Source: Pseudomonas sp. stari2 | GTDB taxonomy: Bacteria > Pseudomonadota > Gammaproteobacteria > Pseudomonadales > Pseudomonadaceae | Length of the DNA: 64,000 nucleotides | Direction: 5' to 3' | Assembly: GCF_040760005.1 (NCBI RefSeq) | Contig: NZ_CP099760.1 | Coordinates: 6,046,001-6,110,000, forward strand | Shown here: positions 46,483 to 56,073 of the stretch, one piece after another | Layout of the letters: every line of letters starts with the position of its first letter | Position numbering within the stretch: the stretch's first letter is position 1 | Position numbers and translations under genes: made by a program | Notes under the pieces: generated by a model | Database searches by the model: none | The model's input: the letters and a program-made list of their open reading frames with translations, nothing else | What the model was told of the DNA's origin: nothing

Positions 46483-48543
46483 TCACGCCTTGTCCGTGGC
46501 GGGCGCTGCCGCCGCCGGCAAGGTGAACCCGGACACCGAACGCCGCAACTGGCTGGCCATTTTCGCCAGGTTGCCGATGCTTTCGGCGGTGGCCGTGGAG
46601 CCGGACGACGTCTGCGAGGTGATCTGCTGGATCACATTCATCGTCAGGGAAATCTGCCCGGCCGAAGACGTCTGCTGCTGCGCCGCGTTGGAAATGCTCT
46701 GGATCAGCGCCGCGAGGGTCTTGGACACGCCTTCGATTTCTTCCAGGGCCACACCGGCATCCTGCGCCAGCCGTGCGCCGCGCACCACTTCGGTGGTGGT
46801 CTGTTCCATGGAAATCACGGCTTCATTGGTGTCGGTCTGGATTGCCCGCACCAGCGTTTCGATCTGCCGGGTCGCGGCGGACGAGCGTTCGGCCAGCCGT
46901 TGCACTTCGTCGGCAACCACTGCAAAACCGCGCCCGGCATCACCGGCCATCGAGGCCTGAATGGCCGCGTTGAGGGCGAGGATGTTGGTCTGGTCGGCAA
47001 TGTCGTCGATCAGACTGACGATGTCGCCGATTTCCTGGGACGACTCGCCCAGACGCTTGATACGTTTGGCGGTGTCCTGGATCTGTTCGCGAATGTTGTC
47101 CATGCCATGGATGGTGTTGTGCACCACCTCGTTGCCCTTGTTGGCAATCTCCACCGAACGTTCGGCCACCGCCGAGGATTCAGCAGCGTTGGCCGACACC
47201 TGATCGATGGACTGGGCCATGTCGCTGATCGCGGTCGAGGCTTCGGAAATCTGTTGCGCCTGATGCTCCGAGGCCTGGGCCAGGTGCATGGCGGTGGCCT
47301 GGGTTTCCTGCACCGCTGCGGCGACCTGGCCGGCGGTGAGGTTGATGGTCGCCACCAGATCGCGCAACTGGTCGACGGAATAATTGATCGAGTCGGCGAT
47401 GGTCCCGGTGAAGTCTTCGGTCACCGAGGCGGTCACCGTCAGGTCGCCGTCGGCGAGGTCTTCGATTTCATCCAGCAGACGCATGATCGCGTTCTGGTTG
47501 CGCTCGTTCTTCTCGGCGGTTTCCTGCAACTGCCGGTTGGTTTCCCGGACCATGACCATGCCGATCAGGATGATCGACGCCAGCGCCAGCAGGCCCAGCA
47601 CGTAGCCGCCGATAGTGTCGGTGTTGCGCCCGCCGGCGAGGTTCTCGAAGCCGGTGGCCAGGTGCGAAGCTTCGTCGAGCAGGGTCTGCGACAGGCTGAA
47701 GATGTTGGTGGCGGACTCGCGCACCTTGAACAGCTCCGGCGAGGTTTCGAGGATTTCATCCACCGAACCGGAAACGAACTGGAACAGCTCGGCGATTTCA
47801 CTCAGGCGCGCGCGGGCATCACGGTCCTCGACCTGGCTGATCTTCAGCGTCGGGTTGCCTTGCAGCATGCCGTTGAGCACCTGACCGAAGCGCGTGGCGT
47901 CACGGCCGAAGGCATCGGCGGCCTGTTGCGAGTTTTCATCGCCGGAGAGCACGGTATTCACCGCGCCGAGAATCCGCTCGGCCAGCAGCGACTGACGCTG
48001 GGCCATCGCCACCTGCGCCGCCGGGGCGCCGCGTTGCAGGAGAATCTCGACGACTTTTTCGTATTCGATCTGCAACTGCGGCACGGTTTCGGCCAGGGTC
48101 GCGGCGACCTGATGCAGCGACAGTACGGTCTGTTCACTGGATAGAATGGCGTCGGTGTTTTTCAGCAGGCGTTCCCAGTCCAGCTGCACGGCGCGCATTT
48201 CCGGGCGCACGGTGGACGGTGCCGGCGGCAGGCCGGTGGACGGGTCGCCCTTCTTCAGATAACCCCAGCGCTGGGCGAAATCGTTGCGCGCATCGCTGAG
48301 CAGCTTGAACGCGGCCGACTTGCCGGCCGCGGCTTCGGTAGCGTTCTTGGCGATCCGCTGGGACAGCACCCGCAGCTCACCGGCGTGACCGATGTACTGC
48401 TTGTCGTAGTTGGCCTGGGTGTTGAGGTAAGCGAAGTTGGCGAACAGCAGCATGATGAACACGATCAGCGCGATGAACAGCACGATGATCTGCGAGCGGC
48501 TGCGCGAGCCTTCTGCGGGCTTGCTGGTTTTTGCTTTGATCAT
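46483..48543 (-). CDS. pilJ: Twitching-motility methyl-accepting chemotaxis protein PilJ
   Basis: 686 residues. Two membrane helices (about 17-40, [20 protein letters not shown]; and about 308-330, [20 protein letters not shown]) enclose a periplasmic sensing region. HAMP and a long coiled-coil signalling domain follow, with the receptor tip [20 protein letters not shown] and [20 protein letters not shown]. It signals pilus-related surface input to ChpA. The ATG at 48543 follows an AGGCGAGGACC region. The stop lies 35 bp before the chpA start, which leaves no room for pilK, the methyltransferase gene found between them in P. aeruginosa. Confidence 0.95.
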   Translation of the reverse strand: MIKAKTSKPAEGSRSRSQIIVLFIALIVFIMLLFANFAYLNTQANYDKQYIGHAGELRVLSQRIAKNATEAAAGKSAAFKLLSDARNDFAQRWGYLKKGDPSTGLPPAPSTVRPEMRAVQLDWERLLKNTDAILSSEQTVLSLHQVAATLAETVPQLQIEYEKVVEILLQRGAPAAQVAMAQRQSLLAERILGAVNTVLSGDENSQQAADAFGRDATRFGQVLNGMLQGNPTLKISQVEDRDARARLSEIAELFQFVSGSVDEILETSPELFKVRESATNIFSLSQTLLDEASHLATGFENLAGGRNTDTIGGYVLGLLALASIILIGMVMVRETNRQLQETAEKNERNQNAIMRLLDEIEDLADGDLTVTASVTEDFTGTIADSINYSVDQLRDLVATINLTAGQVAAAVQETQATAMHLAQASEHQAQQISEASTAISDMAQSIDQVSANAAESSAVAERSVEIANKGNEVVHNTIHGMDNIREQIQDTAKRIKRLGESSQEIGDIVSLIDDIADQTNILALNAAIQASMAGDAGRGFAVVADEVQRLAERSSAATRQIETLVRAIQTDTNEAVISMEQTTTEVVRGARLAQDAGVALEEIEGVSKTLAALIQSISNAAQQQTSSAGQISLTMNVIQQITSQTSSGSTATAESIGNLAKMASQLRRSVSGFTLPAAAAPATDKA

Positions 48544-48556
48544 CGGTCCTCGCCTG

Positions 48557-49096
48557 TTAAACCGCGACGTGCATGAAACTCGGTGACTGCGCCAGCGCAA
48601 ACAGGCTGAACACTCGCCAGTTCTGCTCGCGCCGGAAATAGCCTTTGACGAACTCGCCCTTGGAGCCTTGCCGTTTACGGATCGAGACGGGTTCGAAGCT
48701 GTCCTGCTCGAAGTGCTGCAAGCCGAAAACCTCATCGACCAGCACACCGGCAAACACGTCCTGATGCTCCACTACCAATACCCGCCGCTGCTTGCGCATG
48801 GGTGACAGCTCATGGCCGAAGAATCCGCACAGGTCCATGATCGGCAACAACCGTCCGCGCAGATTCGCGACGCCCTTGACCCAGGGCTTTACCCCCGGCA
48901 ATTGGGTGAAACGCGGTTCGGGCAGCACTTCGCTGACTTCGCCCATGGGCGCGACGTACCAGTGCTCGCCCAAACGAAAGCCGATGCCGCTCCAGCGATC
49001 CTGGCGCGCCGGTTGCGACGGCAGGTCCGCCGCCAGCAGGCGACAGCGCTGGTCGATCTGCCACAACAGTTCGAACGCGGTCAGCGACTCGCTCAT
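48557..49096 (-). CDS. pilI: CheW-like adaptor PilI
   Basis: 179 residues with a CheW domain: [40 protein letters not shown] (the conserved NxRG turn) and [20 protein letters not shown]. It couples PilJ to the kinase ChpA at the cell pole. It is located between pilH (10 bp upstream) and pilJ (13 bp downstream), in the same operon. Confidence 0.93.
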   Translation of the reverse strand: MSESLTAFELLWQIDQRCRLLAADLPSQPARQDRWSGIGFRLGEHWYVAPMGEVSEVLPEPRFTQLPGVKPWVKGVANLRGRLLPIMDLCGFFGHELSPMRKQRRVLVVEHQDVFAGVLVDEVFGLQHFEQDSFEPVSIRKRQGSKGEFVKGYFRREQNWRVFSLFALAQSPSFMHVAV

Positions 49097-49106
49097 GGCG
49101 GCGCGA

Positions 49107-49472
49107 TCAACCGGCCAGCACGTTGTTCAGGGTCTTGATCAGCGTGTCTTCGTCGACCGGTTTGGTCAGGTAGTCCCTGGCGCCCTGGCGGGTGCCCCAG
49201 ACCTTGTCGGTTTCCTGATCCTTGGTGGTGATGATGATGACCGGGATATGGCTGGTTTCAGCGTCCTTGGTCAGTTGGCGGGTCGCCTGGAAACCGTTGA
49301 GGCCGGGCATGACGATGTCCATCAGCACCGCGTCGGGTTTTTCCTGACGGGCCAGGGCCACGCCGTCGGCGCCGTTTTCGGCTTTCAACACTTCGTGGCC
49401 GTGCTTTTCCAGCATGCCGGTCAGTTTGTACATTTCGGTCGGCGAATCATCGACGATCAGAATACGTGCCAT
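49107..49472 (-). CDS. pilH: Single-domain response regulator PilH
   Basis: 121 residues, a CheY-like receiver only: ARILIVDDSPTEMYKLTGML (acidic pocket), phospho-Asp in AVLMDIVMPGLNGF, IIITTKDQETDK (Thr switch) and LTKPVDEDTLI (conserved Lys). In P. aeruginosa PilH influences pilus retraction and acts with PilG as phosphate acceptor for ChpA. The ATG at 49472 has GGGGAAG. It lies 60 bp downstream of pilG. Confidence 0.95.
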   Translation of the reverse strand: MARILIVDDSPTEMYKLTGMLEKHGHEVLKAENGADGVALARQEKPDAVLMDIVMPGLNGFQATRQLTKDAETSHIPVIIITTKDQETDKVWGTRQGARDYLTKPVDEDTLIKTLNNVLAG

Positions 49473-49532
49473 GGTCTTCCCCATTTTTCTTGTCGACACC
49501 GGGCCCGCTGGCCGAGCGTCACTGTGCGTGTC

Positions 49533-49937
49533 TTACTGCGGCAAATCAGCGGCAAAGCCCGGAACATGGGCCGCAATCGCGTCGAGCAGTTCTTCCTTGC
49601 TGAAAGGCTTGGTCAAAAATTGATCGGAACCGACAATCCGCCCCTTGGCCTTGTCGAACAGCCCGTCGCGGGACGACAGCATGATCACCGGCGTTGCCTT
49701 GAAGGCACTGTTGTTCTTGATTAAAGCGCAGGTCTGATAACCATCCAGACGCGGCATCATGATGTCGACAAAAATGATCCCGGGGTGGTTGTCGGCGATC
49801 TTCGCCAGGGCGTCGAAACCGTCGATCGCCGTGATGACTTCGCACCCTGCATTTTTCAACAGGGTCTCGGCAGTGCGACGAATCGTTTTCGAGTCGTCGA
49901 TCACCATGACCTTCAAGGCGCTGGACTGCTGTTCCAT
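49533..49937 (-). CDS. pilG: Single-domain response regulator PilG
   Basis: 134 residues, a receiver domain with a short N-terminal extension: VMVIDDSKTIRRTAETLLKN, phospho-Asp in IIFVDIMMPRLDGYQTC, VIMLSSRDGLFDKAKG and LTKPFSKEELLDAI. In P. aeruginosa PilG promotes pilus extension and raises cAMP. It is the first gene of the pilGHIJ-chpAC operon and is divergent from gshB. The promoter is within the 224-bp gap 49938-50161. Confidence 0.95.
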   Translation of the reverse strand: MEQQSSALKVMVIDDSKTIRRTAETLLKNAGCEVITAIDGFDALAKIADNHPGIIFVDIMMPRLDGYQTCALIKNNSAFKATPVIMLSSRDGLFDKAKGRIVGSDQFLTKPFSKEELLDAIAAHVPGFAADLPQ

Positions 49938-50070
49938 AAGGGGGCTCTACCGTCGCCTTTGCGAATCAATTTGTCCGTTTTGCGATGACTGATGGCTGGA
50001 AACCCTTGATGTTCAAGGGCCAGCACGGCTGGGAGCCTTTTTAGCACAGTCTCCTGACGCAATCTATCGA

Positions 50071-50096
50071 CGGGTTTTTCCTTGACCGAAAACCCG
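50071..50096. promoter_or_regulatory. Inverted repeat in the pilG-gshB divergent region
   Basis: CGGGTTTT (50071-50078) and AAAACCCG (50089-50096) are 8-bp perfect arms with a 10-bp spacer, lying 66 bp before the gshB ATG and 134 bp before the pilG ATG. It could be an operator or a hairpin in the gshB leader. The rest of 49938-50161 shows nothing recognisable. Confidence 0.35.
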
Positions 50097-50161
50097 CCCG
50101 GAGCCACTCTGGCGGCACTTTTTTCATACCGATCCGGTAGCCAATTTTCGAGGAAAACCCA

Positions 50162-51112
50162 ATGAGCGTTCGCGTCGGGATAGTCATGGACCCAATCGCC
50201 AGCATTTCCTATAAAAAGGATAGCTCGCTGGCCATGCTGCTGGCGGCGCAGAAGCGCGGCTGGGAACTGTTCTACATGGAACAGAAGGATCTTTATCAGG
50301 GTGAAGGTCAGGCCCGGGCGCGGATGAAACCGCTGAAAGTCTTCGCCAACCCGGAAAAATGGTTCGAACTGGGCGCCGAACAGGATTCTCTGCTCAGCGA
50401 CCTGAACGTGATCCTGATGCGTAAGGATCCGCCGTTCGACATGGAGTTCGTCTACTCCACCTACCTTCTCGAACAGGCCGAGTCCGCCGGGGTGCTGGTA
50501 GTCAACAAGCCGCAAAGCCTGCGCGACTGTAATGAAAAGCTGTTCGCCACGCTGTTCCCGCAGTGCACGCCGCCGACCATCGTCAGCCGTCGCCCGGACG
50601 TGTTGCGCGAATTCGCCGACCATCACGGTGACGTGATTCTCAAGCCGCTGGATGGCATGGGCGGCTCGTCGATTTTCCGGCACACCGCCGGCCATCCAAA
50701 TCTGTCGGTGATTCTGGAAACACTGACTCTGCACGGCAAGCAACAGATCATGATCCAGGGTTATCTGCCGGCCATCGTCGATGGCGACAAACGCATCCTG
50801 ATGATCGACGGCGAGCCGGTGGATTACTGCCTGGCGCGGATTCCGGCCCAGGGCGAAACCCGTGGCAACCTCGCGGCCGGCGGCCGAGGCGAAGCCCGTC
50901 CGTTGACCGACAAGGATCGCTGGATCGCCGCTCAGGTCGGCCCGACCTTGCGCGAGAAGGGCCTGCTGTTCGTCGGCCTGGACGTGATCGGCGAGCACCT
51001 GACCGAAATCAACGTCACCAGCCCGACCTGCATCCGCGAAATCGACAATGCTTTCGGCACCGACATCGGCGGGATGCTGATGGATGCCATCGAGAAAAAG
51101 CTGCAAGCTTGA
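50162..51112 (+). CDS. gshB: Glutathione synthetase
   Basis: Joins gamma-glutamylcysteine and glycine using ATP. 316 residues, ATP-grasp fold: VRVGIVMDPIASISYKKDSS at the start, LMRKDPPFDMEFVYSTYLLE, NKPQSLRDCNEKLFATLFPQ, VILKPLDGMGGSSIFR (ATP-binding loop), and the metal/substrate end LDVIGEHLTEINVTSPTCIR. The ATG at 50162 has GAGGAAAA. tonB3 follows after 107 bp on the same strand. Confidence 0.98.
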   Translation: MSVRVGIVMDPIASISYKKDSSLAMLLAAQKRGWELFYMEQKDLYQGEGQARARMKPLKVFANPEKWFELGAEQDSLLSDLNVILMRKDPPFDMEFVYSTYLLEQAESAGVLVVNKPQSLRDCNEKLFATLFPQCTPPTIVSRRPDVLREFADHHGDVILKPLDGMGGSSIFRHTAGHPNLSVILETLTLHGKQQIMIQGYLPAIVDGDKRILMIDGEPVDYCLARIPAQGETRGNLAAGGRGEARPLTDKDRWIAAQVGPTLREKGLLFVGLDVIGEHLTEINVTSPTCIREIDNAFGTDIGGMLMDAIEKKLQA

Positions 51113-51219
51113 TGTACATCACATGCAGCCTGTCGCTTGATGCTTGAAGCCCAAGGCGTGAAACCAACATTGCGTTATCATGCGCGGCCTGTGAAAAACG
51201 CGATGTTGGTTTTCTTGTC

Positions 51220-52119
51220 ATGACACTTCCGTCCGATCTGCCTGCTGAACTCGCCCACCGCGGCGTGCGCCCGGTCGATCGCCTCGGATTTACCCTGTTT
51301 CTCGCGGCGCTGATCCATCTGGCGCTGCTGCTCGGCGTGGGTTTCACCATGGTCGAGCCCAAGCAGATCAGCAAGACCCTGGAAATCACCCTCGCCACCT
51401 TCAAGAGCGAAAAGAAGCCGGCGAAGGCCGATTTCCTCGCCCAGGAAAACCAGGAAGGCAGCGGCACCCTCGACAAGAAGGCGATCCCCAAGACCACCGA
51501 GGTCGCGCCGTTCCAGGACAATCAGGTCAAGAAAGTCACCCCACCACCGGCCGCCAAACCGCAAGTGCAGGAAGCCGCGCCCAAGGCGGCGGTGACCACC
51601 GTCGCGCCGAAGCCGAAAAAGGCGCCGACCAAGAAAGAAGAAGCCAAGACCGAGACCAAACCGACAGTCGACGCCCCGACTTTCGACAGCTCGCAGCTCT
51701 CCAGCGACATCGCCAGCCTCGAAGCCGAACTGGCCAACGAACAACAGCTGTACGCCAAGCGTCCGCGCATCCACCGCCTCAGCGCGGCATCGACCATGCG
51801 CGACAAGGGTGCCTGGTACAAGGACGAATGGCGCAAGAAGGTCGAGCGCATCGGCAACCTCAACTACCCCGAAGAAGCCCGGCGCCAGCAGATTTACGGC
51901 AATTTGCGCCTGATGGTGTCGATCAACCGCGACGGCTCGCTGTATGAAGTGCTGGTGCTGGAATCCTCAGGCCAGCCGCTGCTGGATCAGGCGGCACAGC
52001 GCATCGTCCGGCTGGCCGCGCCTTTCGCACCGTTTACCGGGGACCTGTCGGACATCGACCGGCTGGAAATCATCCGCACCTGGAAATTCGCCCGGGGCGA
52101 CCGGCTGTCCAGCAACTGA
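51220..52119 (+). CDS. tonB3: TonB-like energy transducer (TonB3-type)
   Basis: 299 residues: a cytoplasmic start, one membrane helix (about 22-43, RLGFTLFLAALIHLALLLGV), a long Lys/Ala/Pro spacer (PPPAAKPQVQEAAPKAAVTT, PKPKKAPTKKEEAKTETKP), a short helical region, and a TonB C-terminal domain (NLNYPEEARRQQIYGNLRLM, VLESSGQPLLDQAAQRIVRL). It spans the periplasm to couple proton-motive force to outer-membrane receptors or other machines. The equivalent P. aeruginosa gene at this place, tonB3, is reported to affect twitching and pili. ExbB/ExbD genes are not adjacent. The start lacks a strong Shine-Dalgarno. Confidence 0.88.
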   Translation: MTLPSDLPAELAHRGVRPVDRLGFTLFLAALIHLALLLGVGFTMVEPKQISKTLEITLATFKSEKKPAKADFLAQENQEGSGTLDKKAIPKTTEVAPFQDNQVKKVTPPPAAKPQVQEAAPKAAVTTVAPKPKKAPTKKEEAKTETKPTVDAPTFDSSQLSSDIASLEAELANEQQLYAKRPRIHRLSAASTMRDKGAWYKDEWRKKVERIGNLNYPEEARRQQIYGNLRLMVSINRDGSLYEVLVLESSGQPLLDQAAQRIVRLAAPFAPFTGDLSDIDRLEIIRTWKFARGDRLSSN

Positions 52120-52178
52120 GCCGATCTTTTGACTGCTCCAGCTTGTCAGTTCGCCCCCCGAACGCCACACTAGCGCAC

Positions 52179-52751
52179 ATGAAAAACGTCAGCCCCAGCT
52201 ACCTCAAGCATCACTTCCTGATCGCCATGCCACACATGGCCGACCCGAACTTTGCCCACACCTTGACCTACATCGTCGAGCACACGGCCAATGGGGCCAT
52301 GGGGCTGGTGGTCAACCGACCACAAGAGCTGAATCTGGCCGACATCCTCGAACAACTGCGCCCGGACATCGATCCGCCAGCACTGTGCCAGCATGTACCG
52401 ATCTTCATCGGCGGTCCGGTGCAGACCGATCGCGGTTTTGTCCTGCATCCGGCGGGCCAGACCTTCCAGGCCACCGTCGAGCTGGACGGCGATCTCGCGC
52501 TGTCCACTTCGCAGGACGTGCTGTTCGCCATCGCCGACGGCGTGGGCCCGGCCAAAAGCGTCATCACCCTCGGCTATGCCGGCTGGGAAGCTGGACAACT
52601 GGAGGCCGAACTGGCCGACAACGCCTGGCTGACCTGCCCGTACGACGCCGACATCCTGTTCAACACCAGCAGTGAACTGCGCCTGGAAGCGGCAGCCAGG
52701 CACCTGGGGATCAACCTCAGCCTGCTGACCAGCCAGGCAGGACACGCCTGA
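52179..52751 (+). CDS. algH: YqgE/AlgH family protein
   Basis: 190 residues from the ATG at 52179 (MKNVSPSYLKHHFLIAMPHM), which matches the family start; longer starts have no support. Continues DPNFAHTLTYIVEHTANGAM, GLVVNRPQELNLADILEQL, IFIGGPVQTDRGFVLHP and VITLGYAGWEAGQLEAELAD. In Pseudomonas AlgH was linked to alginate regulation; the biochemical role is uncertain. Its stop overlaps the ATG of ruvX (TGATG), a widespread pairing. Confidence 0.95.
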   Translation: MKNVSPSYLKHHFLIAMPHMADPNFAHTLTYIVEHTANGAMGLVVNRPQELNLADILEQLRPDIDPPALCQHVPIFIGGPVQTDRGFVLHPAGQTFQATVELDGDLALSTSQDVLFAIADGVGPAKSVITLGYAGWEAGQLEAELADNAWLTCPYDADILFNTSSELRLEAAARHLGINLSLLTSQAGHA

Positions 52752-53188
52752 TGGCCCTGCGCCTGATCCTCGGCTTCGACTACGGCACCAAACAGATCGG
52801 CGTCGCGGTCGGCCAGGTGATTACCGGCCAGGCCCGCGAACTGTGCACCTTGAAGGCGCAAAACGGTGTGCCGGACTGGAATCAGGTCGAAGCCCTGATA
52901 AAGGAATGGAAGCCCGATGCCGTGGTGGTCGGCCTGCCGCTGAACATGGACGGCACGCCCAGCGAAATGTGCGCCCGCGCCGAGAAATTCGCCCGGCGCC
53001 TCAACGGCCGCTTCAACCTGCCTTTCTATACCCACGACGAACGCCTGACGACCTTCGAAGCCAAGGGCGAACGACTGGTGCGCGGCGGGCAGAAAGGCAG
53101 TTACCGCGACAACCCGGTGGACGCCATCGCCGCCGCCCTGCTGCTGCAAGGTTGGCTCGACGAAAACACCGCACTATTTGAATCCTGA
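52751..53188 (+). CDS. ruvX: Holliday-junction resolvase-like protein YqgF/RuvX
   Basis: 145 residues with the RNase H-like nuclease motifs ILGFDYGTKQIGVAVGQ (first catalytic Asp), VVVGLPLNMDGTPSEMC, YTHDERLTTFEA (catalytic Glu) and DNPVDAIAAALLLQGWL (C-terminal Asp). Acts in pre-16S rRNA 5'-end maturation and/or DNA processing in studied bacteria. The ATG overlaps the algH stop by one base. A small terminator hairpin follows before pyrR. Confidence 0.95.
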   Translation: MALRLILGFDYGTKQIGVAVGQVITGQARELCTLKAQNGVPDWNQVEALIKEWKPDAVVVGLPLNMDGTPSEMCARAEKFARRLNGRFNLPFYTHDERLTTFEAKGERLVRGGQKGSYRDNPVDAIAAALLLQGWLDENTALFES

Positions 53189-53189
53189 C

Positions 53190-53211
53190 AAGCGCTACGG
53201 CGCTTTTCTTT
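53190..53211 (+). terminator. Weak intrinsic terminator between ruvX and pyrR
   Basis: AAGCGC (53190-53195) pairs with GCGCTT (53200-53205) around TACG, followed by TTCTTTTGG. The stem is short (6 bp). A second hairpin, CGAGCC.GGTTC/GAACCGGCTCG, follows at 53223-53250 just before the pyrR ribosome-binding site. Confidence 0.6.
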
Positions 53212-53269
53212 TGGTTACAACCCGAGCCACGGTTCGCGAGAACCGGCTCGACCCCAAGAAGGAGCAACC

Positions 53270-53773
53270 ATGAGCCTGCCCAATCCCGCCGATCTGATCA
53301 GCCAGATGGCGACCCGCCTCAAGGCGCACCTTGCCCAGCGTGATATCAGCGAACCGCGTTACATCGGCATCCGCACCGGCGGCGTCTGGGTCGCCCAGGC
53401 CCTGCTCGCAGAGCTCGGCAGCGATGCGCCATTGGGTACGCTGGACGTTTCCTTCTACCGCGACGACTTCAGCCAGAACGGTTTGCACCCGCAAGTGCGC
53501 CCGTCCGCCCTGCCCTTCGAAATCGAAGGCCAGCATCTGGTGCTGATCGACGACGTACTGATGAGCGGCCGGACCATCCGCGCCGCGATGAACGAACTGT
53601 TCGACTACGGCCGCCCGGCCAGCGTGACGCTGGTCTGCCTGCTCGATCTGGACGCCGGCGAACTGCCGATCCGCCCGAACGTGGTCGGCGCGACCCTGTC
53701 GCTGGCCGCCCACGAGCGGGTCAAGCTGTCCGGCCCGGAGCTGGCCCTCGAACTGCAAGACCTCGCCCCTTAA
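53270..53773 (+). CDS. pyrR: PyrR bifunctional protein (uracil phosphoribosyltransferase / pyrimidine regulator)
   Basis: 167 residues of the PRTase fold: [19 protein letters not shown] (PPi loop), [16 protein letters not shown], and the PRPP motif [20 protein letters not shown]. In Bacillus PyrR binds pyr mRNA; in Pseudomonas it is part of the pyrRBC' operon and its RNA-binding role is less clear. The ATG at 53270 has AAGGAG. It lies 27 bp upstream of pyrB, and two leader hairpins (53190-53250) precede it. Confidence 0.94.
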   Translation: MSLPNPADLISQMATRLKAHLAQRDISEPRYIGIRTGGVWVAQALLAELGSDAPLGTLDVSFYRDDFSQNGLHPQVRPSALPFEIEGQHLVLIDDVLMSGRTIRAAMNELFDYGRPASVTLVCLLDLDAGELPIRPNVVGATLSLAAHERVKLSGPELALELQDLAP

Positions 53774-53800
53774 TCCGCCCTATTGAGAGTCCCCTTCGCG

Positions 53801-54805
53801 ATGACGCCTCTAGATACCAAGCGCCCGCTGCAGCTCAATGATCAGGGCCAGCTGCGCCACTTCCTCTCGCTCGACGGCCTGCACCGCGAGTTGCTGACGG
53901 AAATCCTCGACACCGCCGACTCGTTCCTCGAAGTCGGTGCCCGGGCCGTGAAGAAGGTCCCGTTGCTGCGCGGCAAGACCGTGTGCAACGTGTTCTTCGA
54001 AAACTCCACCCGCACTCGCACCACCTTCGAACTGGCGGCCCAGCGACTGTCGGCGGACGTGATTACCCTGAACGTGTCGACCTCGTCGGCCAGCAAGGGC
54101 GAAACCCTGCTCGATACCCTGCGCAACCTCGAAGCCATGGCCGCCGACATGTTCGTCGTGCGCCACGGTGACTCCGGCGCTGCGCACTTCATCGCCGAAC
54201 ATGTCTGCCCGCAGGTGGCGATCATCAACGGCGGCGACGGCCGTCACGCGCACCCGACCCAGGGCATGCTCGACATGCTGACCATCCGTCGGCACAAGGG
54301 CGGCTTCGAAAACCTTTCGGTGGCCATCGTCGGCGACATCCTGCACTCGCGGGTGGCGCGCTCGAACATGCTCGCCCTGAAAACCCTCGGTTGCCCGGAC
54401 ATCCGCGTGATCGCGCCGAAGACCCTGCTGCCGATCGGCATCGAGCAATACGGCGTGAAGGTCTACACCGACATGACCGAAGGCCTGAAAGACGTCGACG
54501 TGGTGATCATGCTGCGCCTGCAGCGTGAGCGCATGACCGGCGGCCTGCTGCCGAGCGAAGGTGAGTTCTATCGCCTGTTCGGCCTGACCACCGCGCGCCT
54601 GGCAGGCGCCAAACCCGACTGCATCGTCATGCACCCGGGGCCGATCAACCGCGGCGTGGAGATCGAGTCGGCGGTGGCCGACGGCCCGCACTCGGTGATC
54701 CTCAATCAAGTCACTTACGGCATCGCGATCCGTATGGCCGTGCTGTCGATGGCCATGAGCGGACAAACAGCGCAGCGTCAATTCGAGCAGGAGAACGCCC
54801 AGTGA
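53801..54805 (+). CDS. pyrB: Aspartate carbamoyltransferase catalytic subunit
   Basis: Condenses carbamoyl phosphate with aspartate, the first committed step of pyrimidine synthesis. 334 residues, from the ATG at 53801; the upstream start would add only a short unsupported extension. The carbamoyl-phosphate motif [20 protein letters not shown] is exact, and [50 protein letters not shown] and [14 protein letters not shown] follow. In Pseudomonas this catalytic subunit forms a dodecamer with the adjacent PyrC'. It overlaps pyrC' by four bases. Confidence 0.97.
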   Translation: MTPLDTKRPLQLNDQGQLRHFLSLDGLHRELLTEILDTADSFLEVGARAVKKVPLLRGKTVCNVFFENSTRTRTTFELAAQRLSADVITLNVSTSSASKGETLLDTLRNLEAMAADMFVVRHGDSGAAHFIAEHVCPQVAIINGGDGRHAHPTQGMLDMLTIRRHKGGFENLSVAIVGDILHSRVARSNMLALKTLGCPDIRVIAPKTLLPIGIEQYGVKVYTDMTEGLKDVDVVIMLRLQRERMTGGLLPSEGEFYRLFGLTTARLAGAKPDCIVMHPGPINRGVEIESAVADGPHSVILNQVTYGIAIRMAVLSMAMSGQTAQRQFEQENAQ

Positions 54806-56073
54806 AGCTCAGCATTCTCGGCGCCCGCGTCATCGATCCAAGCAGCGGCCTGGATCAAATCACCGATATTCACGTTGAAGCCTGCAAGATCGTCGCCCTC
54901 GGCGCTGCACCGGCCGGTTTCAGCGCCGTCGAAACCATCGACGCCCAAGGCCTTGTCGCCGCTCCCGGCCTCGTAGACCTGAACGTTGCCCTGCGCGAGC
55001 CGGGCTACAGCCGCAAAGGCACCATCGCCAGCGAAACCCGCGCGGCTGCGGCCGGCGGCGTAACCAGCCTGTGCTGCCCGCCGAAGACCAAACCGGTGCT
55101 CGACACCTCCGCCGTGGCCGAGCTGATCCTCGACCGCGCCCGCGAGGCCGGCAACACCAAAGTGTTCCCGATCGGCGCCCTGAGCAAAAGCCTGGACGGC
55201 GAACAGCTTGCAGAACTCGTTGCACTGCGCGACGCCGGTTGCGTGGCGTTCGGCAACGGCCTGGAGAGCTTCCGCAACACCCGTACCCTGTGCCGGGCGC
55301 TGGAGTACGCGGCGACCTTTGACCTGACGGTGATTTTCAACTCCCAGGATCACGACCTGGCCGACGGCGGCCTGGCCCACGAAGGCGCCACCGCCAGTTT
55401 CCTCGGCCTGCCGGGCATTCCGGAAACCGCTGAAACCGTGGCCCTGGCCCGTGACCTGCTGCTGGTCGAACAGACCGGCGTGCGTGCGCACTTCAGCCAG
55501 TTGACCAGTGCTCGCGGCGTGGCCCTGATCGCTCAGGCCCAGGCTCGTGGTTTGAAAGTCACGGCGGATGTCGCCCTGTATCAGTTGATCCTGACGGACG
55601 AAGCGCTGATCGATTTCAGCAGCCTGTATCACGTACAACCACCGCTGCGTACCCGCGCCGACCGCGATGGCCTGCGCGAGGCGGTGAAGTCCGGGGTGGT
55701 CTCGGCGATCTCCAGCCATCACCAGCCTCACGAGCGCGATGCCAAACTCGCACCGTTCGGTGCGACCGAGCCGGGCATCAGCAGCGTTGAACTGCTGCTG
55801 CCGCTGGCGATGACGCTGGTCGAGGATGGTCTGCTGGACCTGCCGACCCTGTTGGCCCGCCTGAGCGCCGGCCCGGCCGAGGCCTTGCGCCTGCCGGCGG
55901 GCAACCTGGCGGTGGGTGGCGCGGCGGATATCGTGCTGTTCGATCCGAAGGCCTCGACCGTTGCCGGCGAAACCTGGCTGTCGAAGGGCGAGAACTGCCC
56001 GTTCATCGGCCATAGTCTGCCAAGCGTGGTGCGTTACACCCTGGTGGATGGCCGGATCAGCCATCAGGCATAA
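54802..56073 (+). CDS. pyrC': PyrC' (PyrX): dihydroorotase-like ATCase partner lacking metal ligands
   Basis: 423 residues of the amidohydrolase/dihydroorotase fold. The active-site HxH of true dihydroorotases is altered: [10 protein letters not shown] instead of DxHxHLREPG, so both metal-binding histidines are missing. The usual TDHAPH is SSHHQPH, so the catalytic Asp is absent too. In Pseudomonas this inactive homologue is needed to assemble the PyrB-containing aspartate transcarbamoylase. The start is GTG at 54802, overlapping the pyrB stop (GTGA). The functional dihydroorotase must be encoded elsewhere. A terminator hairpin follows. Confidence 0.95.
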   Translation: MKLSILGARVIDPSSGLDQITDIHVEACKIVALGAAPAGFSAVETIDAQGLVAAPGLVDLNVALREPGYSRKGTIASETRAAAAGGVTSLCCPPKTKPVLDTSAVAELILDRAREAGNTKVFPIGALSKSLDGEQLAELVALRDAGCVAFGNGLESFRNTRTLCRALEYAATFDLTVIFNSQDHDLADGGLAHEGATASFLGLPGIPETAETVALARDLLLVEQTGVRAHFSQLTSARGVALIAQAQARGLKVTADVALYQLILTDEALIDFSSLYHVQPPLRTRADRDGLREAVKSGVVSAISSHHQPHERDAKLAPFGATEPGISSVELLLPLAMTLVEDGLLDLPTLLARLSAGPAEALRLPAGNLAVGGAADIVLFDPKASTVAGETWLSKGENCPFIGHSLPSVVRYTLVDGRISHQA

